Positions 1-11,903 of a DNA stretch of 51,096 nt are shown here, piece after piece. Position 1 is the stretch's first letter. Each line of letters starts with the position of its first letter. The DNA lies in NCBI RefSeq assembly GCF_963678635.1, contig NW_026971464.1, forward strand, positions 1 through 51,096, given 5' to 3'. The position numbers and the translations under genes are program-made. The notes beneath the pieces are model-generated. The model did not search any database. It was given only the letters and a program-made list of their open reading frames with translations, and had not been told where the DNA came from. The DNA is from Symsagittifera roscoffensis. Its lineage: Eukaryota > Xenacoelomorpha > Acoela > Convolutidae.

Positions 1-2450
1 GAGTTCAATTCAGATTCTCCTGCGTTTTTCGCTAACTAATCGTAGTGATCAAAAAGGACGTGTACCCTATGTTACTCATAAACGAGACCCTCTCGAGGCT
101 TTAGGACATCAAGTTTTCCAACGCGTTGGATCTGGATTCTGACTTTTGTCAGGTTCCCTTGCGCAAACATGATAGAGAGAATACTGGATTTACGTGCGAG
201 TTAGGATTGCAACAGTAGAAGAGGATTCCCCTTTGGCTTGTACAATGCGGCGGTGACCTTCCAAAGACTAATGGCTGAGGCTTTGTTTAATGCTAACAAA
301 GAAGTATGGAAACCTCGTGTTGTACTATGTAGATGATGTAAAAATAGTACACCCATCTTGACTGACCATATTGACAGAAATGCGGAAGTTATTGGATGCA
401 TAAATAGGGCTGGCTTGATCTTTAAACCGATCGAAATGCAGAATCCTCAGGAACTTGATAAAGTACGTGGGAAGAGTGGTGGATAAGCATGGCGTGAGGC
501 CGGATCCGGATGCGGCTGAGGCCGTGTTGACAAGGAAGGCCTCAAGAACAGACACGCACCTGATGAGTTTCATAGGGTTCGCAAATTATTGTTGAGATTG
601 TCTTAAGAGATACACAGGCAAAGTCTATGGGATGCAAAAGCAGATGAAAATAAAGGGAAGAAAGCGAATAGTACGAAAGAGCTCAGGAAGCTTTTGAGAA
701 CAATAAGCGGGAGCTGTGCAAAGCTCCAGTGCTATGGAGGACCACGGAAAAATGCACTTAGGGTCTCGATACTGATGTTTCGGTGGTGATCATTTCCGGG
801 ATATTGCGCCAGGAACAAGAATAGAGTGGTAGAACGGTGCTCCGTTTCATTGCATACGGCATAAGGTATGAAGCGACACTGAGATGAAGCATGGTGAGCC
901 AAAAGCAGTGATGTTTAAGTATGTCATGTTCGTCGAGAAGTAACCCTTTATATTTTGATTGAACAACTGAGCCAAATCGTGGTTAAGAACAAACTTGAGG
1001 GATCAGAGTTACAACGTTCGTTGAACATTTATGTTGGATGGCTACCATTTGATTATCGAACACAAGATGCAGGACAATCCCCAAAATTCTGACAGTCTCA
1101 ACAAGAAAACATAATTTTAGAAAAGGCTGAAGTAGAAGCTGGCATATCAAGCGGAATTCAAGGAATTGATCTCGTTTTTAGATAAAGACAATTATGGAGC
1201 ACTTCCCTTAATGAGTTGGCTGGATAAGTCAAGACAATCTATAACGGGACACCCTGAACAACCGGTGGAAAAGGCCTCAGATATTTTGGTTTGGTACAAG
1301 AAGAACCCTATGCCCTCGGATCTGTTGCTGCCTTCAAAATTGTCCTTTAAAATTGACTCGCATTAACATAAACAGCCTCTAATTGCTAGAAAAAAAGATG
1401 CAAATCACACCGGAGACGATGCTGATGCTGGTTGGATTATTGGAGAGAAAATTAACTAGCGGTGACGCTGAATGGACAGCAGTCATTCTATTGATGGCGG
1501 CGAGTAAGAAGTACGGAAAGAACTATCAAGACGCAATACAAAGAAAATGAAATGGATTCTAGGACAGTCGTTCAGCAACTACTCTCCTCGGTTCCTTAAA
1601 GTGTTATATAGAGGGTATCTTACAAGATGAAGATAAGAGAGATCAGAACTCAAAAGAAGACAATCAGTTTCGAGATGCCTGTACAAGGATTGATTGAAAA
1701 TGAGCCGAAATACTTGGAGCGAGAATAAATGGAGCGAGAAATACTTGGAGACGATAGCGGTGTCGAGACGTTTATTGGGCAGATTACCGCAGAAGGAAGC
1801 AGTCAGAATTGACTTAGAACAATTCAGACAGGAGACTAAGCCATTGGCAAAGACTTGTTGTTTTCAAATATAAGATGATGTCACCAAGTGCACAGATGTT
1901 GTGCCCGCATAAAAGCCTCAGCCGAAGAGAAATGCAATCATCTGATCAAATCTTGAATAGCTAGACATGTATGCCCGATGACGTTCCAGTTCGATAATGG
2001 AACTGCTTTTGTCAGGTAGCCCAGTCTCATTCTACGACGTACATCCACAGACGGATGGTGTAATTGAAAGATAAACTCAGATATGTTGTCGATGTTCAGG
2101 GTGTACAGTTCCTCATAAATGGCTGATTGGGTTAGACATTTGCCAGAAATAATGAAGCTTACAACATAACGCAGCCATCCACTACAACGGTTAGTCCGCC
2201 TATGATGTTGACAAGGCATAAAAAGGCTCTACCTTTAACATTCTTTTGCCCTGAATTTGAAGGTAAGAAGACATCGCCGCAAGATGAGTCTAAGTGAGAG
2301 ATGTGATAAGACGTCAGCATGAAATCAATGAGCTGTGTGGACGCATGCTGCAACAAGCTCAGTCGAGGCAAGGAGGCAGAGGAAACTGTTTTACAAGAAA
2401 GCAGCTGGCGCAAAAGCTTACTCGGTAAGAGACTAACTATGGGTTCTCCA
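1..2450 (+). pseudogene. Ty3/Gypsy retrotransposon pol remnant (RT, RNase H, integrase)
   Basis: This is a badly frameshifted pol region of a Ty3/Gypsy-type LTR retrotransposon. Reverse transcriptase motifs in order are LDLDSDFCQVPL near 124-160, FPFGLYNAAVTFQRLM at about 226-273, and the catalytic YVDD box at 326-337 in another frame. An RNase H start, DTDVSVVIISGILRQEQE, begins at 768. The integrase core is seen as FDNGTAFV around 1990-2013. Stops and frame changes separate every block, so no polyprotein can be made. The window begins inside the element, so gag, protease and any 5' LTR are absent, and I could not recognise a 3' LTR. The order RT, RNase H, integrase fits Ty3/Gypsy rather than Ty1/Copia. 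Confidence 0.85.
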
Positions 2451-2763
2451 GAACGTGATCCTTCCGAAAGATACTAAGGAATTCCTAAAGAATTGGAGAG
2501 GATCGATTTTGATAACAAAAGTGCATCAGGAGGGACATTTTTACAGGCTCAGTACTCGCTGAGATACCCATTTGATATCATTAAACCATAAAATTTGTCC
2601 ACAGAAGACTGGAGTATACCTAATGACATGGAGGAGGTTGATTACTTGATGATGGTGCTTGCGAAGCCAACGAGAAAGGCACCAGGGAAACAAACGATGA
2701 GAATGTGCTCTGGAAAATGGAAAAAACCCGACTTCAGACCTGAATCATATTCAAATAGTTGAG

Positions 2764-3117
2764 GTGGATGAAGAAACCTTACTCTATGCAGAAGAGGACA
2801 GGGAAATTCGCAAGCAGATAGAGTTTCCCAGGAGCCGATTTATCGTTTTTGATGCATGCACGACAAAGTGGCAGGGAACGACCGCAAAAAATCATAATCC
2901 TCACGGCGAAGTTTTAGTAGCGGACAAGATAGACCTGGAGAGAAAAATAGAGGATCTAATGGGCCTAGAAGAGATAACTGTGTCACAGGAAGTAGACATT
3001 GTCGACGATCAAGAAAACGAATGGCTCGACGATTGGTTGAAACTCAAAGTGGAGTTTGACGGCAAACAACAGCAGTCATACAAAAAAGACTTGAAAAACC
3101 TCTGGGTTTTAGGGTGA
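2764..3117 (+). CDS. Unidentified 117-residue acidic ORF downstream of the Gypsy pol remnant
   Basis: An open frame of 117 codons starting at ATG 2764, rich in Glu, Asp and Lys, with no cysteine pairs or membrane segment. It lies on the same strand and about 300 bases after the last sequence I can tie to the Gypsy integrase, so it may be a C-terminal or accessory piece of that element. I recognise no domain. Surrounding sequence is full of stops, so this may be a surviving segment of a decayed gene rather than an active one. A chance ORF is possible. Confidence 0.3.
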   Translation: MDEETLLYAEEDREIRKQIEFPRSRFIVFDACTTKWQGTTAKNHNPHGEVLVADKIDLERKIEDLMGLEEITVSQEVDIVDDQENEWLDDWLKLKVEFDGKQQQSYKKDLKNLWVLG

Positions 3118-4790
3118 TTGAACGAATTGACATCAGACCCAAGGTCACGATATAGGTCGTAGACCACGAGAGCTTGAAGTACATAAAGATTGACAAACAG
3201 GATCCTTCCTGGGCAGCCCAGGAAGAACCATTGTTCGTTCTTGCTTCCAACCTCAGCTTTTTTATTCCGTACGCGATTGACGAAGACGTTGATTGATAAC
3301 TTTGTTCGTCGAGTAGGAGTAGGATTTACTCACACTGGAAAAAATCATGAAAAATTCAAAATTGTGGAAGAAACAGGTGATTTAGAGGCAGAAGCAGATG
3401 AAAGCCATAAAAAACCAGATTTAGGGAGAGTAGTCATACTTTAAGTTGTTCAGTGATTACTCAAGCAGAATAAAACATAAAACTAGCATATAGTGAGCTT
3501 AGACTTACACATGGACACTGTGTAAGCAACACATGGAAACTGAAATTTTGATTCTGTCCCTGACACGACTGAGAAATTGTTTTTGGAGGGGGTAGCAAAA
3601 AAAAATTCTCGCTTCTTGTGTACGATCCGCTGGAGCTGCAGGCGCTGATACAAGTATATAATTGTATCTACAAAAGGAAAACTACTTACGTTTAGGCTGA
3701 GTGCAGGATTTGTTATGTCTTATGTTATTAGGATCTTGAAGGTTTATTGACTACAAAATTTTCAGAAAAAAGATCCAAAGCGTTGACAGTCCACTCTTAG
3801 ATGAGTTTTTAAAAATTTAAATCGAATTGATATTTAAGGTATCTTAAGACCAAAATCTTTTAATCTGACCGTTTTAAAAATACGTTGTATGGTGATTTTT
3901 GAGCAATGTTGACATATGTGACAGTCATGACCTTGTTTCTGGATCCTGGTTGATTGAAGTTTATTTTTAAGTTTCAACCTAATGCGAATTAACTTATCGA
4001 AATCAGATAACCCAACAAATACAATCATGGACAACCTTGATTAATTATTTGACCGAGACCTACGCTGGATCAGTCATAGACAAACTCTATGGATTAGCTA
4101 CTGGAAAGAAACTACGCCCAGGATGACCCAGAGGTAGTGACGGCAGCACGGAAGTCTTTTTGATGACAGCTTGAGGAGAGCAGGGAGTGCTAGACAGCCC
4201 AATCTATTGGTTTTGATATGGACAAGCGGAGCGCTCTCTGGAAGCAAATTACCGCACGAACCTGCTTTTGGTACAGGCCTAGGCCCGGCTTGATGAGTAG
4301 ACACTAAGCCTTTAATCGAGAAATGAGTAGCTAAGCTGCTTCGTCTAATTCACAATTGAAAACTCCAGTGAGATGAGAGAACAAGGACATCGATGGTGGA
4401 AGCCGCTGGTTGACTTGTGGGTAACAGGAATGTGCCAGGTTCCGGGGCGAGTGCGTACTATGGAACGATTGTTAAGATTGGCAGAAAAGAGCTCTCCTTG
4501 TAGTGATGAATAAAACAGGACTTGGAGCTGCTACGACAACAGCATCAGCATAATTACTGCGTTGTGGCATGAATTTCAGAGCGCGGTTCTGACCGTCTGC
4601 ATAATACCAAGTAATGCGAGAACACGGCAATCTACAGCACAAAGACATAAATAACGAGAGCGTCATGAAAAGGAATAACGTAATCTAGCTAGACGCAATG
4701 CTGGACGACTGATCCTGATGGACCTAGAGAACGAGAGTTAAGAGCTCTAGATCGGGTCAGATTCACTAACAATGAATCTGCGGGCCGGAA
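3118..4790. other. No recognisable gene
   Basis: About 1.7 kb between the Gypsy remnant and the first Polinton sequence. All frames are short (84 residues at most, at 3190-3444 on +) and none resembles a known family. It could contain the decayed 3' end or LTR of the Gypsy element, but I found no paired terminal repeat. Confidence 0.5.
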
Positions 4791-4794
4791 AACG

Positions 4795-5260
4795 TTTTTT
4801 TTTTAAATTTTTTGTGTGGAAATGTCTAGTTTTTTTGCATCATTCTCGGCGCGCATTACCTATTTGGTAAAAATCAATGATTTATTACGTGTAGATTATG
4901 GAATGAAGATATAAAGTTTTATGGTTCATGGTGAGTCAAAGGTAGGGGTTTCAAAAAAAAAACTTCAAAACACGATAAGATTTGGTATAGTTTCACCTTT
5001 CAACTATTTTATTCGATGATCTACATTTTTAAAACAGTGATCTTTCTAGCTGAAGATGCGCTGAAACCTAAAAACTTAAAAAATCAAAACTTCAAAAAAG
5101 TTTTTGAGAAGAAAATGAATCACAAAGAAAGTATATAAAAAACTGCAGGATGCTGTAAATGTACTGCAATAATTTACACTTAAAAACAAAAAATTGCACA
5201 TTTACGAAAAAATTTCCTTAGAACTTCAAAAATGGGCATTATGACTTTATTTCAAAAATT
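4795..5260 (+). repeat. Terminal-repeat-like sequence of the outer Polinton
   Basis: T-rich non-coding sequence alignable by eye to 7,150-7,533. Shared blocks include 'tggaaatgtct', 'ggcgcgc', 'cgtgtagatt', 'acgataa' and 'actgcag/actgcat'. It sits at the same place relative to MCP as the left terminal repeat of the inner element, so it is most likely the outer element's left inverted repeat, with its extreme end missing. Confidence 0.6.
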
Positions 5261-5892
5261 TCTAGTGGAACTTAAAAAGAAGAAATGCCGGGGAAATTGC
5301 GTAGAATCCACACAATTTATCCGTTTTTTGTAGTTGCCTGGGAACCATTCGCCTATTCATTTTCGTTAGAGAGGAATATGTGTTCATTTCTCGACACAAA
5401 GAGTCGAAGCAATCATGATCCAGCGTTTTCCTCTGTCTTTACTTGGAGCTGAAATAATTGTTGCAAAAGTGTAATTTGTTATTTGGGGAGTTCTATCAGA
5501 GAGGTAAGGTCCCATGTATTTGAACCTGAGCTCATGAATTGTTTCATTAATAAGCGGAAGTGAAAATTTATCCTTCGTTGTAATTGCCAGCTGATTTACA
5601 TCGAAAGCAAAGAAATTGATAGTTTGAGAGTGTAATTTACGGTAAAAATTAAAGACTACGGACTTCTACACATTTGGGTTTTGAATCAGAAAAACGCGTT
5701 CATAGGTTTTATGTACTGGACAAAATTATTGAACACTGTTTTACATTCTAAATTGAAAACATTTCCCCGGTTTTCAATCAAGCAGCTTTCATTGTCGCTT
5801 TTTTCTCGAGAATCAAATCTGAAGAAAAACAAAAAAGATAGTACAAAGACAATTGCAACAAATTGTCCTTGACAGTTATACTAAGAAACCTG

Positions 5893-6930
5893 AGGATCTT
5901 AAAAACTAAACACTTAAACACAGGACTGTTCCGAAGTTGTCAACTTGAACTTTTGATAGTAATTCTCCGAATACATTCACTTCGGTTACTTGCTCCCAGA
6001 CAAAAAGGAGAGTTATTTCTAATATCAAGCAGTATCCGCATATTTCTGGATGATGCAAATGTTCAGCTGCATCCTGTAGTGAAGTCAAGCCAAAAACAAA
6101 AAATAATGATTTTGATATTCTTACAAGATAAGAGCCAAGAAATTTTCGCTAAATTGCTTTGTTTTCATTGTTGTAACATAAGGGCGACATGGAGAAGTTG
6201 TATATAATGAAAAAATTGTTCTTCAGCCCTAATTAGTTCTGAGTTTTCTCAAATGAAATTTTGATAGATGGAAAGCTAAATTTGTGATCATTGCAACAGC
6301 TAATTTGTAATCATTGCAACAGCTATTCTTCTTATTGGAGCGTTTTTGAAAACGTTTCGTTGTGTCAATTGGTTTTGATGAGTTGCGATGAAAAAGGTAG
6401 TTGCGATAGTTTTCATGAAATTGTTTGGAGAAGGTTCTTTTTCCACAATCCATTGCAAGTATTGATGAGTAGGCTCAGCGAATAAAATTTTAATAATCAG
6501 CGAACAACCAAAAACTGTCATTCTAATGTTTGGATTATCAGATAACATGTAAACACTAGGTCTTGCTCAGACTAGTTTAATTCGAACTTCGGTATTTGGA
6601 AGCAAAAATTTTTTGCAAGTGAACAAAACAACGGCCAGCCTCCATAGAGTGACAAAAGTTATCCCAGCTACTAAGGAAATTGCCCTATCGGTGAACGGAT
6701 GCATATCAATTGCATCAGGATTTTCTGCAAAACTTTATTCATAACAAGCAAGTGTTACTTCAATACTCACTGGCGACAAGTTGACTTCGTTGGATGCTTG
6801 TTCCTTATGAGGATATAATCCATTGGCGATGTAAACCATTTTATTGTTGAGTTAAACTTCACAAGTTGAGAATAGGGAATAAAGTAGGTTGTGTACGTAA
6901 TTTAAGCAAGTTTATGGTTCCTCATCTGAG
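5893..6930 (-). pseudogene. Polinton major capsid protein (MCP), C-terminal part, outer element
   Basis: MCP forms the double-jelly-roll capsomer that Polintons share with adenovirus-like viruses. Recognisable pieces on the - strand are PDAIDMHPFTDRA (about 6,690-6,725), MLSDNPNIRM with following sequence at 6,548-6,300 including NAPIRRIAVAM, LRKLRTN near 6,229, and the C-terminal TSLQDAAEHLHHPE block at 6,088-5,906. These match in order the MCP copy at 8,283-9,485. In-frame stops and at least two frameshifts make it a pseudogene. Its N-terminal part lies at 24,054-24,215, separated by the 17-kb inner element. The break falls just upstream of the codons reading D-E-E-P on the - strand. Confidence 0.85.
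6925..6930 (+). repeat. Putative target-site duplication, left copy (tctgag)
   Basis: The six bases immediately before the AGTAGTAG terminus. The six bases after the right terminus (24,048-24,053) read tcatag; four of six agree. Polintons characteristically make 6-bp duplications. The same six bases flank the terminus in the inverted copy at 45,884-45,889 (ctatga, the reverse complement of tcatag). Confidence 0.5.
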
Positions 6931-7533
6931 AGTAGTAGATGTTGGATGTGATCAGTTGGGGGGGGGGGGGGGGAGGGGTGGGGGGAGGCAGACCCCCCAT
7001 TTATTAAGATAGGAAATAGACCATCCGGTCACTCAGCTATGTTTTAAGACTGGGTATAGAAACTACAATGTGTGAAGATAGGGAAAACCAATGGTAAGAG
7101 TTTATGTATTGTGTGATGGTAAGATAATGGTAGGAAAAACTAAAAAATTTTGGTTTTTTGTGGAAATGTCTCTTTTTTTTTAAAAATAATTTTGGCGCGC
7201 GTTATGTAATTGTTAATGATTACTGGTCATTTACGTGTAGATTGTAGAATTAAGATTTTTTATTTAGTTTTTTTGATACAAGGTAAGTTAATGGTAAGAG
7301 TTTTTGAGCAAAACTTGGATTTTTTGTCAGAAAAATTGAATTTTTTTTCAAAAAACTTTAAAATACGATAAAATTTGCTTTATTTCGATCTATTTCATTC
7401 GATTAACTTCTTTTCTATCTGCCTGAATCTATGTTACAGCCTACTGAAACTTCAAAAATAGTCAAAACTTTGAGAAAAAATTAAATTAAAAAGAAAGTAG
7501 ATAAATCACTGCATCGCATAGTAAAATTACCGC
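6931..7533 (+). repeat. Left terminal inverted repeat of the inner Polinton
   Basis: Outer 25 bases (AGTAGTAGATGTTGG, then atgtgatcag) match the right end in inverse orientation. After a G tract and about 270 bases absent from the right end, the match resumes at 'tttagttttttt' (7,263) and runs to about 7,533 ('atcactgcatcgca', 'taccgc'). Either the left repeat gained an insertion or the right repeat lost it. The extra part (7,150-7,262) is also present at 4,800-4,910, which favours loss on the right. Confidence 0.75.
6958..6988 (+). repeat. G16 tract and G-rich run inside the terminal repeat
   Basis: Sixteen consecutive G, then a, gggg, t, gggggg, a, gg. Four or more G runs of at least three could form a G-quadruplex. 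Homopolymer length is unreliable in assemblies. It sits 27 bases inside the element terminus. Confidence 0.8.
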
Positions 7534-8282
7534 CATTAGTTACAATTATAAATATTTAAACTACATGTTTACATAAAATCACCTACAAAAATCAAAACAT
7601 GCACTTCATGAATATTATTCAACTTTGTCTTGTAGAATTTAAAAAGAAGAAAGGCTGAATAAATTGCGTAAAATCCACATAAACTATCAGTTTTTGGTAG
7701 CTTTCAAGGAACAATTCGCCGATTCCTTTTTGTTAGAAAGGAAAAAATTGTTCTTTTTCGACCCAAGGGATCAGAAAAGTAGTTAGTTTTGTCCAATCGA
7801 GCTATCATGATCCAGTGCTCCCCTCTATTATTGCTTGGAGCTTATCTGATGACTGCAAAAAAATTTTTGTTAGTTGAGGTACTTTATCAGTGGGGTAAGA
7901 TCTCATGTACTTGAACCTGAGTTCAGGAACTCTTTCAATTATTTGCAGAACTGAAAAATTATCCATCTTTGTAATCGTTAGCAGATTTACATCTAAAACA
8001 AAGAAATATATAGTTTGATAGTGTAATTTAGGGTAAAAAAACTAAAGTTATTGACTTTTGCGTATTTAGGTTTTGAAACAACAAAGTCTAATACAAAAAA
8101 ACTTGTGAACTGGACAAAATTTATTGAACACTGGATAACAGTCTAGGCTGAAGAAATTTCTTGGTTTTTTAATTAAACATTATTCCTTATCTGCTTTTTC
8201 TGGGGATTTAGATCTGAAGAAAAACAAAATAGATAGTACAGAGACAATAACAATGAAAAGTCCCAAAATAGTTACAATATTT

Positions 8283-9485
8283 TTATAGGAACCTGAAAAC
8301 TCTAAAAAGAAAAACAGTTTTAGCAGCTGTTCCCAACTTGTCAATTAGAACACCTGCTAGTCTTTCTCCCAAGATTATCACTTCCGTTTTTTGTTTCAAG
8401 GGAAATTGGAAAATGATTTCTAATCTCAGGCTTTCATCGCTAAGTTCTGGATAATGCAACTGTTCAGCTGCATCCTGTAGTGAGTTCAAGTCAAAAACAA
8501 GATATAATGAGTTTGATAATCGTCCATAGGAGGAGCTGGGAAATCTTCGTTAAACTGCAATGCTTTCATTGGTGTAACATAAGGACGACAAGGAGAATTT
8601 GTATCCAATAAAACCGTTGCTGTTCCACCCCGAATAATTCTCGATTCTCTCAAATGGAATTGTTGATAGCTGAAAAAATTTTCATGAAAAGATCATGCAA
8701 CACCTGAATTAGTATTAACTGCAACAGCCATTTTTCTTATGGGAGCTTTATTGAATAAATTTTCTTGTATGCACTGGTTTTGACCAGATGTAATGATAAA
8801 GGTTCTTGCTATAGTTTCCATGTTTTTGTTATGAGCAGGTTCTCTTTCCAGATTCCATTGCAAGTTTTGATGATTATGTTCAGTAACTAAAAGTCTTCTA
8901 GTAAACAGCAAACAATCAACAATTTTCAGACTGACATTTGGATTATCAGATAGCCTGTAAAAATTTGGTCTAGCTCGAACAAGTTTAAATCGAACTTTGG
9001 TATTTGGTAGCAACATTTTTTCGCAAGTAAACAAATCAATGACAAGCCTCCCATAGAGTGAAAAAGTTATCACTGTTGCTAAGGAATTTGCTCTATCAGT
9101 GAACGGATGCATATCAAATGCATCAGGAAATTCTTCAAAACTGTATCCAAGACAAACAATTATTATTTTATTACTCACTGCTGACGAGTTGACTTCGTTC
9201 GATATTTATTACTATGAAAATATAATCCATTGGCGTTGTAAAACACTGCATTTTAAAAAAATTTTTCACAAATGGAGATTAGAGAATAAAATTAAATTAT
9301 TTACATAAGTTAAGTAAGTTTGTGGTTCCTCATTTTAATCTTCCTCCAGTTCTGCTTTATGTTCTGCTTTTTCTTTTTTGAAAGCATCAAACAGTCTTTC
9401 TTTGAACAATTGAAGCTTTAGACTAAGATGGGTATCACGCATATTCAATTAGAGATTTTGATCCGTTTCAAATTCAAACTCAATA
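8283..9485 (-). pseudogene. Polinton major capsid protein (MCP), inner element
   Basis: This is the most complete MCP copy. On the - strand it opens with an acidic N-terminal block (IEFEFETDQN, then MRDTHLSLKLQLF, 9,485-9,330). It continues through PFTDRANSLATVITFSLYGR and DLFTCEKMLLPNTKVRFKL (9,178-8,985), LSDNPNVSLKIVDC, and NKAPIRKMAVAVNTNSG (8,760-8,693). It then passes CRPYVTPMKALQFNEDFP and ends with NSLQDAAEQLHYPEL...VIILGERLAGVLIDKLGTA (8,489-8,330). The longest uninterrupted stretch is 161 codons. Several stops and frameshifts remain, including stops after 'LEED', near 9,250 and after 'NTNSGVA'. The pattern is that of the conserved Polinton double-jelly-roll capsid protein. It lies next to the left terminal repeat and downstream of pX. 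Confidence 0.88.
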
Positions 9486-9586
9486 CTGCTTTCATCCAGA
9501 GAAATACTTGGGGAATACTTTTTGGTTTAAGATGACACACAACTTATCCCAAGACTGGGACTTTATCAAAAAACTCCAATGAAGAA

Positions 9587-10006
9587 TTAGTAAAAGCCCC
9601 GTACCGAGAGTGACTTTGGTTTACACTCATTTTTTAATGTCAAAAAAGTCTTTGCGAGAGCGACTGTTTTCCGATCTACTTTTTCGAGAATTGGATCTGG
9701 TTCTACCATATCTACGCTTGTATTTCTTTCTTCCACATCCGAATTGTTTCGGAACTGTTTTTGTTCCCAAATCTTTTGCAGATGTTTTGACTTTTTTACG
9801 TCCACTAACAACATCCTCAATCTCTGGAGCAGCGATTTCAAACAAATCTGCTCCAATTCTTTTCGCAGCTGGGACTTTATACTTTTCAACAAAGGGGATT
9901 GCGATTCTCCCAAGAGTTTGTTCAAGAGCTCCAAAACCTCTTCTATGTTGTCTTGCATGTCCTCAGCTGAATTGTGAGCAATCTTTTCGTATGAAGTTGA
10001 GATCAA
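9587..10006 (-). pseudogene. Polinton basic protein 'pX' (Arg/Lys-rich, core- or packaging-like), frameshifted
   Basis: The N-terminal half (10,006 to about 9,830) is helical and charged, with EDMQDNIEEVLELLNKLLGE. The C-terminal half, in another frame (9,845-9,627), starts MFEIAAPEIEDVVSGRKK and ends in a dense basic tail with RKKYKRRYGRTRSNSRKSRS. A Polinton gene of this sort is usually found between MCP and PY. A DNA-condensing or minor virion role, like adenovirus core proteins, is an inference from charge and position only. Copies occur at 24,290-24,690 (-) and 45,230-45,640 (+). It sits about 100 bases upstream of the MCP N-terminus. Confidence 0.7.
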
Positions 10007-10059
10007 AAACGATTATTCGAAATCTTGCGGAACAAAACCCTACGGACAAAAAATGAATT

Positions 10060-10789
10060 TTTTCGCCGATACTATCTTTAGTTCTATGTTGATACTTTGG
10101 AAAGAATTTTTTCAATAGTTTTTCAAACAGTAATTTTGTAAAAGACTGATAATTCATGTGTTGTCCTGCAAAAATTATGTCTCCACTTTTTACTTTGAAG
10201 GTGAATGGAATACAACGCAATACGGTAGTTTTTGTAACATCGACTACGTTATTTTCTATAATATCTTTATATCATCAAAGAATGTATTCTTCAAACCTCG
10301 TAAGAAAACTGAGGATATTGTGTTTTTTTTTATTTTCATTATAACCCTTGTTTGATTTTGCTCTAAGTCACAACCAAAAATGTGACACAAGTCAGAACTT
10401 TGAATAATAAACCCTGATTGGTTCTCAGGTAAATGAACGGCAATCTTTAAGGTAATTTTATCTACTGAAACATAGATTCCATTATAATCAAATACTTGAG
10501 CACCTAGACGTTCTCTTTTTGTGTTGTTCACGGCTACATTTAAATCAACTAAATGCATCGGCACAATCTTTCTTTTCTCCTCAGAACTTTCTCTACCATC
10601 TACGAAAGTAAACTTTCCCTCTGTAACATTTTGGTACAAAGAAGGGTATGATCTTTCTGAAATAGCAACCTCGCATTCTCCTTTCAAAGGTAATTGTTCG
10701 GGTAGAAAGTTTATAGAAGAACTAAGACTATGATTCGGATAATAATTGAAAGATGCGTTGGAAGTTAACTCATTAGTAAAAGAATCCAT
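10060..10789 (-). pseudogene. Conserved Polinton protein 'PY' (possible minor capsid or penton-type)
   Basis: A 177-codon open segment (10,789-10,256) starts MDSFTNELTSNASFNYYPNH and carries LPLKGECEVAISERSYPS, the 'PNNT...L.G.WEVal.Ei.YP' pattern of a protein found beside the capsid genes in many animal Polintons. Next come GAQVFDYNGIYVSVDKIT and AVHLPENQSGF. After a frameshift near 10,230 it continues with RCIPFTFKVKSGDIIFAGQH to about 10,060. Role is inferred from position between integrase and pX/MCP; a minor capsid (penton-like) function has been suggested for such proteins but is not shown here. The start ATG at 10,787-10,789 has no competing upstream start in frame. Confidence 0.72.
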
Positions 10790-10860
10790 GAAAACTGATC
10801 GATAGAGATTTAGTTTTTAAAATGATTAACCTTTAATCTGAACATTTTCTCAGCCCTTTT

Positions 10861-11691
10861 TCATTTATTTTTTTCCCAGAAGTTCTTCTTTGTCCAGCTC
10901 TTCGATGATGAATGTAGGAGGTTTTTTAGTAGATATTGCCGAACTTTCAAAAAATTCATTTGTAAATTTTGATTTGTATCCTTTCGGAACGGAATATCAT
11001 TCTCTGAAACTCTCACTCTGTCTACAACTTTGAATTTTAGTTTCCTATACATTAATATAGGTTTATTGTACAGAATTGAGAGAAAGTCTGTATTCTTGAC
11101 ATCTCTAGGTGATTTTCGAAAAGATCTATTGACGCGACAATTCATTGTAGACACGTATTACGACAACTTGTGAATGAATTTTTTGCCATGATCGTCTATG
11201 TTACGGTAAATTATGTGTTTTGATGATTGACTGGCTCTCTCTGCAAATGCAGTTATTGTTTGACTGATTATTGAGTAAACTTCAATGTCTTTCTCCTTGC
11301 AATTTCTTTTTAAAAGTTCCTCTATTATCTGTTCCTTTATCAACCTAAAGTTTTCAGGAGTGTTTTCTTGAGAAATCATTTGTAAAGTGACTTTGGCGTA
11401 CTTTGTTTTCATTGTTTGAACTCTGACAAATCTCGAAAAAATACCCACAGCAACTATTAAAAACTTGACTCCGTTGTTTTGACTCGCTATTTTGTCCACA
11501 AATGCCAAATGCAAACACCAATTTTCAGTGTTTAAATTTGAAAAAGCTTGATGCCTTCGGAAACGTCTAATTGGAGGATCAAATTTTGCATATGATGTCC
11601 TGGTTTGTAAAAATTGTTATATTTTCTTTTTTGATAATCTGCTTGCTTTACTCAAGTTTCGCACAGAACCGTATGCAGCTCTACCCCTAGA
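10861..11691 (-). pseudogene. Polinton integrase (retroviral rve superfamily), inactivated
   Basis: The integrase would cut and join element ends to host DNA. On the - strand it starts with a helix-turn-helix-like RGRAAYGSVRNLSKASRLSKK (stop soon after), then FDPPIRRFRRHQAF and the core LAFVDKIASQNNGVKFLIVA...IFSRFVRV (11,514-11,400). Next come AFAERASQSSKHIIYR (the catalytic Glu region), and after a frameshift at 11,154-11,158 STMNCRVNRSFRKSPRDV and YRKLKFKVVDRVRV, the C-terminal SH3-like part. Of the D,D-35-E triad the Glu survives. The expected first Asp position reads His (CLHLAF), and the second Asp segment is replaced by FRLIKEQ. It is therefore dead by residue as well as by frame. Confidence 0.88.
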
Positions 11692-11771
11692 ATACAATTT
11701 GTTTAGACTTACCTTTTCAGATTTTGAAGGGGCCTAAGTTTTTCTGTCTTTCGCTATGGCATTCTTGTTGA

Positions 11772-11903
11772 TTAGAAGTTTAGGTGGAGTTTAAGTTGCT
11801 TCCAAATGCTAAAATAAAAATCGGGAAAGCCGGTATATTTCCATTTTAGTGCACACACAATCTCTAAAATTGATTCTTTTGTGTTTCGATTTTCTAATAT
11901 CAT
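11772..11903 (-). CDS. Short ORF (43 codons) upstream of integrase, unidentified
   Basis: ATG at 11,901-11,903, stop at 11,772-11,774. It includes KESILEIVCALKWKYTGFP and FSIWKQLK, which reads like real protein rather than chance sequence. It may be a decayed piece of a separate Polinton gene between ATPase and integrase or a detached integrase extension. I recognise no family. Confidence 0.25.
   Translation of the reverse strand: MILENRNTKESILEIVCALKWKYTGFPDFYFSIWKQLKLHLNF

Larger units (their letters stand above)
4795..6930 (-). mobile_element. Outer (older) Polinton, left part, cut by the inner element
   Basis: This segment has the same layout as 7,150-9,310: a T-rich terminal-type repeat followed by an MCP gene on the - strand. 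It stops abruptly at 6,930 within the MCP coding region, where the terminal repeat of another Polinton begins. The rest of the MCP gene resumes at 24,053 on the far side of that element. The outer element's left terminus is not clear; the repeat fades near 4,795 after a T run. Confidence 0.75.
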
